Source of the DNA: Lingula anatina
Lineage: Eukaryota > Brachiopoda > Lingulata > Lingulida > Lingulidae
NCBI RefSeq assembly: GCF_001039355.2
Contig: NW_019776086.1
Coordinates: 6,152-70,151 of the forward strand
Direction: 5' to 3'
Length of the DNA stretch: 64,000 bases
A program made the translations under genes and the position numbers. Under the pieces are notes generated by a model, which saw only the letters and a list, made by a program, of their open reading frames with translations, was not told the DNA's origin and did no database searches. This document shows, piece after piece, positions 51,558 through 63,231 of the stretch (its first letter is position 1; every line of letters begins with the position of its first letter).

Positions 51558-51574
51558 CCCACCGAAGTGAGGAC
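51469..51574 (-). ncRNA. U6: U6 spliceosomal snRNA
   Basis: Minus strand, about 106 nt, near-identical to animal U6. It has the 5' stem-loop (CACTTCGGTG), ATATACTAAAATTGGAACG, the ACAGAGA box that pairs with the 5' splice site, the AGC triad (GATTAGCATGG), the internal stem-loop CCCCTGCGCAAGG, ATGACACGCAAATTCGTGAA and the terminal GCGTTCCATATTTTT, a Pol III stop. A TATAAT lies 24-29 nt upstream of the start, and a GCCGCCAT..ATTTACC block lies further upstream, as expected for a Pol III type 3 promoter (TATA plus PSE). U6 acts in the spliceosome active site. It begins about 300 bp from the end of the U6-derived satellite. Confidence 0.95.
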
Positions 51575-53867
51575 ATACCGCTGGAGTCATTTCAGTCATT
51601 ATATTGCAGGTAAATCCAATATGGCGGCTCAGGTAAGCAGTGCTTTCAAAAACATATTTTAGTCAATTCTTTCCCTAAAATATCTGGTAAAGCTTTAAAA
51701 TAGCCCAAATTGTTCCTTAGCAGTGTTACATAACAATTTTAATTAATAATTTTACCTAATTTCTTGTAAAACAAAGTGTTCTATTTTACCTATTTTATCC
51801 TAGCAGTGCCTCTTAACTTACAGATTGTATTCAACTGCACACCTTTAATTGGCGCATGCGTGCTGCCATCTAGCGGTGATCACCTGACAATAACAAACCA
51901 TGTTGGTAAGAAAGAACATCTAGATAAAGCCGTCCTAATAGATCAATTGACAAAAAGATGCACTGGCTCTTGACCAGGTAACTGGCAAAGACCATAACTA
52001 GGATTGCATGGACGTTACTCAGACATGTCCATATCGTAAGAAGGGAAGTATTTATTGATAAAAGATCTCCAAACCTTAAGTAAAAAAGTAGGTCAATCGG
52101 TTCACACCGCGTGACCCGGCAAACTGCTACATTTTATGTAACAAAGACAATGCCAAAAAGTTGCCACAGTTTTTTAGATTTTGGAAAAGCGTTCTACCAC
52201 ACCAAGTTAACCTTGTCCACTCTGTACATAAGACAACCACGGCGTTGATGAACCGACACCCACCCACCCACCCACACACATATATACATGTATACTGAGT
52301 ATACATGTATATAAGATATAAGAAATAGCTAAACGATAGGCATATTGTACTGTACAGGTAGTGCGGGGTAGGCCAACCCCTAACATAGACTTAACGGGAA
52401 TTCACCATTTCGCCTTGAGAGCTCAGGGCCAGAATTCGCATTAGGAAAAAGGTGGCAGTAACAGTACAAAGGCATCATCATAAGAAAGAAGAAATTGAAC
52501 TACTGGTAGAAAGATGAAAAAATATGATGCAGGACGACAATCGAAATTAAGCTGAGACAAAGTGTAGGCCTATAAGACCCCAAACTCGAAACTGCTAGTC
52601 ATTAGAAATCAACTTCAAAAGGTATACAAGAAACCTAGCTACGTTGCTTCAACATGAAGGTTTTGATTTTACAATTATCCTTAATCAAGGTTATTTGATA
52701 GATATGCCGATTGCTATTTCCAAAATTTCAGAAAAATTAAGTTTTTAACCTCTCCAAGCATTGATGATGGATGCACATGTAGGGCCTAGATAAATAAACT
52801 GGTCCAATCCCTTCTTATTACTTTGTCTGTAGGGCGAGTCAGTCTGTGAAATGATAAGGAAAATACAAAAGATACGAAAAGCTCCTCATTCCATAGAAAA
52901 ATGCAAAAAATACGTAAAGCCCCTCATTCCATAAAGTCCCAAACAGACCATAGACCATGTAGGGCCTACGTCTCAGCTCGCCAACACATCTGACAACAAA
53001 AACCTCACAGAGTCCAGTCTTCAGCCAACTAACATAGAACGCAACTGAAAATGCTTGCACTCTCGCTAGAAAAAAATTATAAGAATGGTGCAAAGTGCAA
53101 GTACTAAATATCCGTAGTATGGAGGTCTTTTTCTAATTATACTCACCTCTGTCTGCTTATTTAAAAACGGTTAAATAACTTCAATGAATCTTCCAATACT
53201 GTTGGGAAAATAAAAATAAAAAAGATCAATGCCCATCTCATTAGACGTTGACAGTTTCAACCTCACTTTCTGCGGTCTTCGTCACGACTGGTGAGACTGA
53301 TGGCACTGAACTTCCTGGCTGTGAGCACTTCTCACAATATGTCATGAGTAACAGCTAGGGCACTGTCCTCGTGGTTACTTCATCATAATCAGAAATGGGG
53401 AAAACTTTGGAGATACTGAAGGTCCTGAGGATCCGTACTGCATAAAAACAAGCAGGTCTTCCTAATCCTGTGCTGGTCCAACTAAATATTTAATTTTCGA
53501 TAGTCTATACGTTTACATGAAATTTATTTTTATGGAATGTATTTTCACAAAAACCCTGCCAGTCCACAGGATCTTGCAGGCCATCTAGCAATTTTCTCTT
53601 GTTTGATATAATATATTAATGTGTCACTGTATAACTTGTGTGCGTGACAGTTCGTATCCACCTTTGCCTCCGTTCCCTCCAGACGTCATTAGAAAGTGAG
53701 GTTAAAACTGTCAACATCTAGTGAAAGAGGTGTAGGCTTAAATATTTCATATATTAGTATATATTCCCCTTCATGTCAAAATTCAACAAATAATATGAAT
53801 TGACAAACAGCATTACACGCAAACATCCGAAAATTTTAACCACAGCAGATGACCTAAAGTTAATTTT
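51575..53867. other. Largely non-coding stretch
   Basis: No supported gene. Contains a TATACATGTATAC palindrome pair near 52283-52313 and a 41-bp tandem duplication near 52857-52943 (AAGC.CCTCATTCCATA). Confidence 0.4.
51618..51632 (+). promoter_or_regulatory. YY1-like AATATGGCGGC, possible first coding exon
   Basis: AATATGGCGGC fits the YY1 consensus, and its ATG starts a four-codon ORF (M-A-A-Q) ending at CAG|GTAAGC. This could be a divergent first exon next to U6, but a next exon is only hinted at (acceptor near 51820, IVFNCTPL...). Confidence 0.3.
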
Positions 53868-54039
53868 CAGGGCCGTAGCCTCCGGGGGGGCGGGGGGGGG
53901 GGGGCAGCTCCCCCNNNNNNNNNNNNNNNNNNNNNNNNNNNNNNNNNNNNNNNNNNNNNNNNNNNNNNNNNNNNNNNNNNNTTCGCCCCTTCGTGTCCGC
54001 TTACTGCCCCCCTGGCATTTTGCTCGGGCTACGGCCCTG
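53868..54039. mobile_element. hAT-like MITE with CAGGGCCGTAGCC ends
   Basis: Inverted ends CAGGGCCGTAGCC at the left and GGCTACGGCCCTG at the right, perfectly complementary over 13 bp. The centre is G/C-rich and interrupted by a 67-N gap (53915-53981). Flanking ATTTT is present on both sides. Confidence 0.8.
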
Positions 54040-54065
54040 ATTTTTAAATATAACATGCCATTACC

Positions 54066-54185
54066 ATACCCTCTACCAGGGCCACAGAGTGCTTTTCACT
54101 AGATATTCACAGATATATCTCTGACTATTTAATCTCTACTGAAAAAAAGTACACCTAATTAATCTGCAGCCCTGGTAGAGGGTAT
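54066..54185. mobile_element. 120-bp MITE with 7-bp target duplication
   Basis: Perfect 17-bp inverted ends (ATACCCTCTACCAGGGC). It is flanked by the direct repeat CATTACC at 54059-54065 and 54186-54192. No ORF. It sits 26 bp from the preceding MITE. Confidence 0.88.
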
Positions 54186-54192
54186 CATTACC

Positions 54193-56163
54193 ACTATTGG
54201 AATACACGCAAAGAGCAGAAATATTTTAAAACAATCTAGTTTTTAAATAACTTAACACATACGAGTTACTTTGCAATAATATAAGCCCGAATAACTGCTC
54301 TTCAAAATTGGTTTCTATGCAAAATTCTATCAATAATTCAACCGACAACCATAAAATAAATTATAAGACGCTGTGCCCCTCTTTCACCAAATCAAGTGTG
54401 ATATCTTACATGTGTCTCACCATAAAAAAGTCTTGAAAACTTTGAGCTTTTGTCGAAATACTTGGCGCCTGCTGCAGAGACAGAACATGCTTCTACACGT
54501 CTCTTTCCCCTTGACACACTTCTGAGAGGTAACACCGGTGAAGAAAACTGTTCACTGAAATTGACAAATCACAAGTCAGTTTGGTACTTCGCGGAATCAT
54601 GTACTTTTAGTTTAGCCTTCCCATTGTAGTTTAGGGAGGGGTAGCTAATTGCCCGGTACATTTTGCCAAATAATTTAGGTATCAGTGACATCGTAAAAAG
54701 CAAATGATTGGCCCAAGGGATCTCATTTTTTGAGCTCTAAAATATTAGTTGCGTGTAACGTAATATTATTCTAGAAATCGCACACACGTATGCTCCAATG
54801 CGATCCCTGTTATTTTCTAGTGCGCGTGGGATAAATCCCTGTGTGAAAGTTTGTATCTTTTCTTTTGTAATTTGTATCAATTTAAAATTAATTCGCACAG
54901 TTCATTCGGAACGATTCGCCATAACAATCGTTTCACGAGACACTGCAGAAACGCGTAAACGGGCTTGCTCCCCTCCACGACAAAACTTAAGTCGAAATCT
55001 GTTATATTTGCCAAATCAGACTGGCGGCGCTAAAAAGAGAAAAAAAAAACATTAAAAAAAATTAAAATAAAAATATTTCTGACACAGTACGCCTCATTAA
55101 AATGAGCATTCAATCGAGTAGGGTTTACGCAGTATGATCATGGTAGCAAGCCAACAGTAAAAATGACTTGTTAAACTGATCTTTGAAGACCTAGCTAGCC
55201 GAAACGATCGGTCAATAACCACGCGGTACACTGGGACATTTACACTCGAGTTCTTGAGCAGTAATCGCACACTGTCTTCACACTTGAACCCGATGAACTA
55301 ATGGCGGCGTTGTGCAGACTGTTGAATTTAAAGACAAGGCAAAACAATCCAATGGTTGATCCAAAACACCGTTAAACTACTAAGATTGCTTAAAATATTT
55401 CTTTCTGGGTTTTGATAATATTCGTTACATTTTTTGCAATTTTTTTCATACACACGCCCAGACCGTAGGCTGAGAGAATTGCCTCGGGGACAGCTGTAAA
55501 AATTCACGGTAGGACTTTAGAAATATTTCCAAAAATATCCAAGGTTGGGGAACTACCCACTTCCCCTACACACACACACACACACACACCACCACCACCA
55601 CCACCACCGAGTACGTGCACGTAACTTACCCCATCCTTTTACAAAACAATAATAAATAAATAAATAAAGTAAAACAAAAAAAGCATAATTATCACGTAGA
55701 GGTTACGTCCATGAAATCCTTTTCTTGTTCTCTGTTGATCACTTTGTCCAGGGGTACTGCAACACTGGTCAAATTGAGACAGAAGGGCCACTTCGCCACA
55801 TTGTATACACTTTCTGCCCAACGTGATGTGTTTATTATTGTCACTACATATATTCACCTCCAGATGGCGACACGCACGCTGGCCAGTGTTGTGTTTTGTG
55901 TTCCATCTGTCAATATCGAAATAGAGATGAGATAGGTAAAAGAAAATAATTCTGATCAGTAACAAACTAGCATAATGTTATATCAGTTATTAAAATCGTT
56001 ATACATTACGGTTTAGGAGTGTATCCTTGGCTATTTTACAGAATTATTAGCTTTATTATCGAAAATAAAAAATACCAAAGCTTCGACTTCGAAAGAATCA
56101 CTCACCTCAGCCGACATCTTCTATTTTACCACTATAAACTGACAGAAATGATACCACTTATCT
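54193..56163. other. Non-coding stretch
   Basis: No supported gene. Contains an inverted dispersed repeat at 54380-54602 (partner at 59160-59345) and a (CA)n-(CCA)n microsatellite at 55568-55608. Confidence 0.45.
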
Positions 56164-56186
56164 GTCCTCACTACGGTGGGACATAA

Positions 56187-56220
<34 letters not shown>

Positions 56221-56271
56221 GGCCCCTGGCGCAAGGATGACACGCACATTCGTGAGGCGTTCCATATTTTT
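56164..56271 (+). ncRNA. Diverged U6 snRNA copy
   Basis: Full-length U6-like sequence with changes relative to the copy at 51469-51574. CTTCGG becomes CTACGG in the 5' stem-loop, ATATACT becomes ATAAACT, one extra G makes CCCCTGGCGC in the internal stem-loop, and GCAAATTCGTGAAG becomes GCACATTCGTGAGG. The ACAGAGA box and AGC triad are intact. A TATAAA is about 31 nt upstream, and a GCCGACAT..ATTTTACC block resembles the upstream region of the first copy. It ends in TTTTTCTTTTT. It could be a pseudogene or a variant gene with its own promoter. Confidence 0.85.
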
Positions 56272-56985
56272 CTTTTTGAAAAAAATTCCAAAATTAAAGT
56301 CACGCCGTGTTTTGTACAACCGCAAACAGAAATAAGGGTCTTTTCTTTGGCTCTTCTCTACTTCTTTTTCCTCCTTAAATAATGTTTTAATACTTATATA
56401 TTATATATTATTATTTCTATTTTATCAGTTATTCCCTAGTAAAAAAATGAAATAATGTATGCTGCTCTGTGGATCGTGTTTAGCACAACTTCAGTCTGAA
56501 AAACAACTCGAATCAAAAGCTGTGCTTCAGGACCCGTTCTAATCTTCTGATCGTCCACTAATTTAAGATTATAGATTAAGATTATACGCAAAAGATAAAT
56601 AAAGATAATAAAGATAAATAAATACTACTCACTCTGTACATTCTCAGCTATTGGACAAAGGAAAAACTATACTAAATAACTCTGATCATTCTAAACTACT
56701 GAACAATAAAAAGTTAGAAAAGGACACTAAGTTAAAACAAGAATGCCCGTGCAACTTATAACTCGACTCACAATAAAATGAAAAATAAGAACCAGCACCC
56801 TTGAACATGTGAATAAATCAATAAAACATTAATTCCAAACGATATCAATACATATGAACGTACAAAGCTACCCTGAAAAAAAATATGCAATTAAGAATTA
56901 CCAGTTTTGAACACTTAACGTAAAATTTGATAAAAACTACAAGACATTCCATGTAAACTAGGGAGAAAATATGTAGTACTAACAC

Positions 56986-57200
56986 CCCATTCTCAAAGAT
57001 TAGATCGACCTACATTGGATCGACCTAACTCCCTGGGGGTTCACGCTAAATAGCTGTCAGCCGGGCGGACACGAAAGTTAATTACCCCTTAAAGCTTGTA
57101 GTAGGCGGGGACGGACACTTAAGGGGGATTATCTGACAGTAATCTAGTGAGACTCCCCGCGGTGATAGATCGATCTAAAAGTTGTGAGAACAGAGCCTAA
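56986..57200. mobile_element. MITE, TAGATCGATCTA family (copy 2)
   Basis: First of two tandem copies. It shares CTCCCTGGGGGTTCACGCTA and CAGTAATCTAGTGAGACTCC with the copies at 36440 and 57201. The left terminal repeat is degraded (GATCGACC); the right end keeps TAGATCGATCTAAAA. Confidence 0.82.
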
Positions 57201-57416
57201 GACCCCATTTCCAGAGATTAGATCGATCTACTTTAGATCGACCTAACTCCCTGGGGGTTCACGCTAAATAGCTGTCAGCCGAGCGGACACGAAAGTTTAT
57301 TACCCCCTTCCAGCTTGTAGTAGGCGGGACGGACATTTAAGACGGATTATCTGACAGTAATCTAGTGAGACTCCCCGCGGGGATAGATCGATCTAAAAGC
57401 TCTGGGAATACAGCCT
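57201..57416. mobile_element. MITE, TAGATCGATCTA family (copy 3)
   Basis: Second tandem copy, very close to copy 2, with better-preserved ends (CCAGAGATTAGATCGATCTA left, TAGATCGATCTAAAAGCTCT right). Both copies end in CAG.GCCTAAG or similar, so the pair probably arose by tandem duplication including flank. Confidence 0.85.
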
Positions 57417-58600
57417 AAGGTGCAGAGAGACACCAGTCGTCCCAGCATTAATTAGCAAATGTTTAGACCTACATGTGTGTTTATCGGAAATGACTGGATT
57501 GAAAAGTGAAGTGTGTTATTATACTGGTTTTGTAATTGACGTAGATGAATATAAACTTACCTTGTCTACACTTCACTGGTGTAGTTGTCCACAAAAATGT
57601 CCCAAATGCTCCGTTTTAAACTCTTTGTACACAAACCGAGCAGCTAAGACCTGCGCCTCAGATTCTCAAGACAAGGTACTCGCCGTCTTCAGCGTACTCC
57701 GAACCACGACTGATATTCAACCCCAAATCACTCCCTTTGAGCCCTAGTTCATGCAAAAATTATATGCCTGCCCTGTCTCAAACAGAGTGGTAGCTATTGT
57801 CTGTCAGAGCACTGGGGAGGATTTAACACTTCACCACTCGTGCCCCAATGCAGCTGTACGCACTTCGGACCTGATATACAAATCCGCTTCATTTTCTGAC
57901 ATGTCCCAGCCGGTCGCTAGTCAGCACAATTTGCTTTAACTGTCCGTTCGGGCGATAACTTATTTAAAGGGATAATAACTCTTCATTTCGGCCAAAATAT
58001 TAATTTTCCTGGAATAAACAACAGTTTTCCCATACTTACCAATGGTTAATGAATCCATTTTTACATTCAAAGTTAGTCCCTGTTTTTTTTTTTTTTTTTC
58101 TAAAAAGTTTGGTTTTTTTTTTTTTTTTTTTTGTTAAAATCTCTTAAAACAGAGTATAGCCATCAATAGAGGTCACGTGGTCTAAAGACAAACTCAGATA
58201 TCAGAAAAAATAGCTATAACTGCCGTTTTGTGGTAAAACAGAATATATTATATTTCTATGAGTTATTCACAATGTTTTTATTGTGAAATATAGATCTCAT
58301 ACGAAGAGTTATTATCCCTTTAAGTTCCCTCAGGAATTGGAAGAACCATAGCCCGCCCGGATAAAGAATATTCGAAAAGTATGATGCAACGTCTTCATAA
58401 AAGTATGTGTCTTTGTTATGGTGAAAAAAAAAAAAAAACAAGGAAAATAAAAATGTAATATACTGACTTCTTACACAAGTGAAAGGGATGGAAATAAAAG
58501 GCATTTTTTCAACTATTCATTTTCAGTGCTTCTTATTCTTAACCACCCGTTTTTCTGAACACCACTTTCAAATATGGTCCGTCAATGACATCTCAGTGTG
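57417..58600. other. Unassigned stretch
   Basis: Plus-strand ORFs at 57475-57747 and 57751-57939 show no known motif and no clear splice sites. Two poly-T tracts occur at 58083-58100 and 58111-58132. Confidence 0.35.
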
Positions 58601-58744
58601 CTAGTTGAGCCGTCGCTTCTCTACCACATCTGTAACTATGTTGACACCCATCCTGGAGTGGATGAGAGTCTTCTCTAGCACATCAATCTTTCGTATGAGC
58701 CACAGATGAAGAACAGATGTAGCTCCTCTAACGCAACTAGCTTT
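58601..58744 (-). CDS. Possible terminal coding exon, unknown protein
   Basis: A phase-0 acceptor (CAACCTGCAG) precedes 48 open codons ending in TAG at 58601. The 47 residues are amphipathic (SVLHLWLIRKIDVLEKTLIH, then VNIVTDVVEKRRLN), consistent with a C-terminal helix. No upstream exon was linked with confidence; candidates lie in the minus-strand coding fragments near 62.7-63.4 kb. The family is not recognised. Confidence 0.35.
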   Translation of the reverse strand, partial: KASCVRGATSVLHLWLIRKIDVLEKTLIHSRMGVNIVTDVVEKRRLN

Positions 58745-58801
58745 CTGCAGGTTGGGAAAGTTGTATTTTTTTTTGGGGGGGGGGGTGCTAGTAAAGTATG
58801 T

Positions 58802-58822
58802 GGTGTGTGTGTGTGTGTGTGT
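58802..58822. repeat. (GT)n microsatellite
   Basis: Short GT run just after a poly-T/poly-G tract at 58766-58786. Confidence 0.8.
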
Positions 58823-61800
58823 ACGGGGAGGAGGGAAGTTAAAAAGGGCGATTGACCTCATTTGCGTTAATCTCCCTGACACTCAATCACACAAACTGGA
58901 TTTGAACTCTACCCGTCACCCTTCACTGGTAAACGGATCCCCTTTTATGAAAGAAAGGGGTGGTAGGTTTGTTTTCTTTGTCATTTTTTTCCCCTTCAGT
59001 TGCTTATAATGTCCATATGTAACTAACCTTTAGGAGCACTAAATCGAGGTGTATTAGGAATTAACACATCCCTTTATGTCGATGACACATACCCACCACA
59101 TTTTCGACAAAAAATAATTAGCCTTTCCCCCTAAACTCAAATGAACAAAACCAAATCCGAAACGTGATTCCGCGAAGTATCAAAACTGATTTCTGATTTG
59201 TCAGTTTCAGGAAACTGTTCTAACCATGTGGCATAGAGTGACAAATTTTCATGCTGGGAAGGCGTGCTTTAAATTTATTCTCGCCTGGTAGACGCCAACT
59301 TGAACATGTGCTTCAAGTTTCAAAGATTTCACCAAGGTGAGATGTGATTCACCAGTCGTGTTGCTGTGGAAAGTGCGCCATGTCGAGTAAATTTTATTAA
59401 ATAAGGCATAATAGATAAAAACTGTAAAGCTATTTCGTAAGTTCTGTCATAGAAGAGCGTAGAAATTTCAGTCGCTGACGTCTTTTTTTTTCATGGGGAG
59501 GGGAGGGAGATATGCGATTCAACGTCGGGCCAATCTCCACTTAGCTTTCAGAAAGTTAGGTTATAAACGCTGCAGTTGGAAATTTTGTTCAAGTGCAAAT
59601 TAAAAAAAAAAAGTTTTTCTTCTTTATTCTGGCACAGGTTTAAGAATTTGACCAGAAGTGGACCAAAACATAGCGAGTGTTGGTTGTTTACATCTGTGGG
59701 ACAGACCTCAGCCTTTGATAAACGAAATACCAAGCAAAATAACAACAGCTTGATATGAATGAAAGCTGAATAGGTAAGTCCATTTAAATTTTTTTTTTTT
59801 GGGGGGGGGGGGTGCATTTAAGAATTCAAGTGGGATTATACTTAAATGCCTTAAATTTATTAGAATAATTTTTTAAAGGGGCAATTGTCAATTAATCATG
59901 GTATTTGTTGCTAACCATTTCTCTGTAGCAAAGGGTAGAAAAAAATTTCAGATATTGATAACAAACACCTACTCTAGTCCAGAATGGACTAGGCTTAGTG
60001 ACATGTGTTTGTCCTCATGCTGTGATTGTTTGCTTTAATTGGCTCTACAGTCTAAGTTCTGATTGTTTCACCTAAATATGTCAGTAGAAAAAAACAGATA
60101 TTCTGAGAGCAAGAAACAATGCAGTGAAACTGCATGTGGTGTAGGTTTAGGTTAGATGAAGCGGAACTTGTATAAAAGGTTTTAGTTCATAGAAGCCATG
60201 TGTTGACTGGTTTGGCTGTTGCAGTTGTTACTTTGTTGCAAGTAGTTACATTATTTGATGCCAGTGTGTAGTTTATTTCCTGTCCCCTAAGACACCTCCA
60301 TAACAACAATTAGTCTGATTGATACAAAGTTAGTAATTTTTAAATTGATATTTTATTTGTTTATCTTTGTCATTCAGGAATCCATTTAGCTGTGCAACAC
60401 CTGTTTTGGAATACAAAGCACAACATGATTCTTAAATAGGAGTTCAACGGTCACCAGAACATGTGTTACAACATATTTGGTAATTAAAATATATTTCATC
60501 ATTATTGCTTTATATTTTAAGGTATTTAAAAAGCCCTATGAAGATTTAACATTAGAACAGTTGTTATCCCTTGGGAAAAAAATGCAGGATTTCTTGTAGT
60601 TGTGGAGTGGGAAATTTACCAAATTTTTAATGTTGCTTGCACATGTTTCTATTTTCTTGGAATTTCAGTGCCATTTAACAAAATTTCTTCACCTCATAAC
60701 TCGTTTTCTACTATAGATGCCACTGATGGACATGATTCTAATGAACCAGCATTGGAGGAGGAGACATGACAGCTATACCCGCAGTTTGCTACTGTGGTCC
60801 TCTGAAATAGAAGTCTAGACTGTCCCTCTGTTATTTTATCTGAAGGTAGGGTTTGGCATTTTAGTTTTCAAAATATGGTTGGGAGGCAATTGTTTTCTGT
60901 TAAAAACAATGTACACTATGTGATGAATAGTTCGCAATTTACCAAGAGCAACATTTTATCTGCATACCTGCCTGACAGTGATTTCCTCAGGATATTTGGA
61001 GTGGATAACTTTTAAATATTTCACAATGTTTCACGTAGACAAAAGAACCTATATACTATGGGGAAGCACCAGAATGTTTTAGCCCAATTAACTTTATTTA
61101 TTTAATTATTATTATTATTATAAAGTTAAAAGGGTCCACACAATGGACAGTTATAACCAGTTTGCTCAATTTGAAAACTGTATAGTGTTCATGATGATTA
61201 TAAAACGCCAAACGCCGCCGCCGCCCCCCCCGTCCCCCCCCCCCCAAAAAAAAAAAGAAAAAAATAGTAATAATGATAATCGCTGATTATGACAAATGTG
61301 TCACTGACAGGGAAGTTGGGAGTGACCTTTTTTGTTTATTTTCCAAAAATATTTTTAACACATGCATTCATTATTTCAGAGATGGAAGGGAATGGTGGAA
61401 ATCTCTGACAAGTGAGGATGAAAATGCAAGCAACGGTGGTCATGGTGACAAAAATGGCAGAAGAGACCAAAGATTTGGAAGAAGTGATAAGAGATATGTG
61501 TGAAGAAGGGCAAGTCATTGGTGGAAAAGTAGGGTGTTATCATCATGGCTGTTTTCTCAGTTTTATCTAGCACATTGTCACATGTATTTTGCTTTGCCTA
61601 ATCAATTTTGTTTTAGAGTTTTGATTTTTTTTATTACAAAGATGGAAAAACAAAACTAATATATCACCAAATGACACTTACAGTGTGGTTGACTTTCTGG
61701 TAACACCTGTATGTCACTGAAGTGTATTTAGTCCAGCTGAAAAATGGTACAGGTTTTTGACTTTGCTATTAAGTATTCTAAAAAGTATGTTAGTGAAGGA

Positions 61801-62700
61801 AACTAAAAGATCTGACAGTAGCATTCATTTTGTTTTATTCATACATTTAATTACCACACCTATGAGTTGAAGGTATAGCTTACATATTTTACCAGCTAAC
61901 AATGTTCTAGGCAGTCTGTTCGGCAAAGTGTCCATGTTCTCTCTGTGTACAGCAGACATCTTCACAATTACTGTTGAATTGCAATCAACTCTTGAGCCTT
62001 TGAACGTTCTTTTATGAGTCTCTTTTTGAAGTATGGAGTGTACTGTTTACCCATATTTGGCAACATCCCCCATGATGATTTTCTCCATATCTTAGGTTAT
62101 TTTTTTTAAGCTGTACACAAAAAGTTCAAAGATTCAGTTAATGTAAAATCCATCGAATCTGCAGTTCTTATGTTTTTTCCCACCGTCCTTGAAGGTTCAT
62201 TGGTTAGACCAGCTGTTCATCGAAGCGGCCGTGTTCGGTTTCCCCTTTCTCAAGGGTGGCTGGTGCACAGTCCGTCCAGTAATTCCTTCCACTTAATTGT
62301 AGTTGCATTCTCTAAATTAATAATTGTAGCACCTTTCCATTTTTAACACATCACCAAAAGTGGATGTTATTTGGATATTACTGAAAATGTTCCCACCTGG
62401 CTGTGGCCATGTTTTTTCTATGCGATGACTTGACCAGTTTTTGCCAGGTATCTCTCTTTTTCTGGCTGCAAGTTTAATATGGCGGCCAATAACAAAATAT
62501 CGGCCACGTCCTCATCCATGTTATTTGAGCCTTGTTGTCCTCCAGCCAGGTAAATACATCCTTGAGGTATACTTCCAGCAACCAAGGCACTTTAGGAACA
62601 GGAAGCATCACTGGAAGCTGAGCACTTGGAAGGAAAACGGTCACCATCTCCCCCTGCCATCCCCCACGCTGCCTGGAATAACTCCCTTGCCTGCAGATAC
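58823..62700. other. Mostly unassigned stretch
   Basis: Exon-like fragments without a joined frame: an acceptor-preceded ORF near 60717-60813 and one near 61379-61503. A YY1-like AATATGGCGGC is at 62477-62487. G/C homopolymers lie at 59800-59812 and 61217-61244. Nothing is assigned to a family. Confidence 0.35.
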
Positions 62701-62727
62701 CGATACATACATATTGAAGCTAGGATG

Positions 62728-63083
62728 TTAATGTAGCTGTATGTATATTTTAGAATAGTAATTGATTTGTTTAAACATACCACTTGCTCTTTTTTTTCCC
62801 CTGTCAGCCAGACTTCTATCAAATGTCATAAGGTCATGATCGGTTTTTAATGGGAATATTCCAGCAGGGAGTTCTACTTGGTGTTGATCAATGCTTCCGG
62901 GAGTGGTCTTTTTCATTATTTGTGACATAGCCCTTCTTATTTGCCTCTGTTCTTCCACTTGGTGCATCACGTTAGTGGCCGAGTTACCCAAGGTCCTCTG
63001 CCTGAGGAGTCGTACCACCTTCAAATCACACTTGTACCCGAGATGCAAATGATTTTTGTTAACTACAAGCAAAAATTTTGTCA
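62728..63083 (-). pseudogene. Fragment of multicopy uncharacterised family (DUF6729-like), second exon
   Basis: Minus-strand frame with CDLKVVRLLRQRTLGNSATN followed by VMHQVEEQ. From memory, the cysteine-plus-RVV-LLR-RTLGNS block is typical of a large uncharacterised family seen in molluscs, amphioxus and fish. After an acceptor-like TTGTAG at about 63084 the frame does not join the preceding exon without a stop. I therefore treat the copy as decayed or mis-modelled. The sequence after VEEQ does not match what I recall of the family. Confidence 0.4.
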
Positions 63084-63231
63084 AAATCATGCCCAACATT
63101 CACAAGTTATGATCTTGTTTTTTCTTTTACTGTCAACAAACAAATAGTGGAAGCTACTACTACTGTTTCCTGTGATGGACAATCTGACAAAGTAAGAATT
63201 CAACTGGAAAACTAATAAATTCACATCTTAC

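Noticed and set aside
60700-61510. Exon-like ORFs preceded by AG sites (60717-60813, 61379-61503).
   Set aside because: No phase-compatible partners and no protein-family similarity; kept only as part of an unassigned region.
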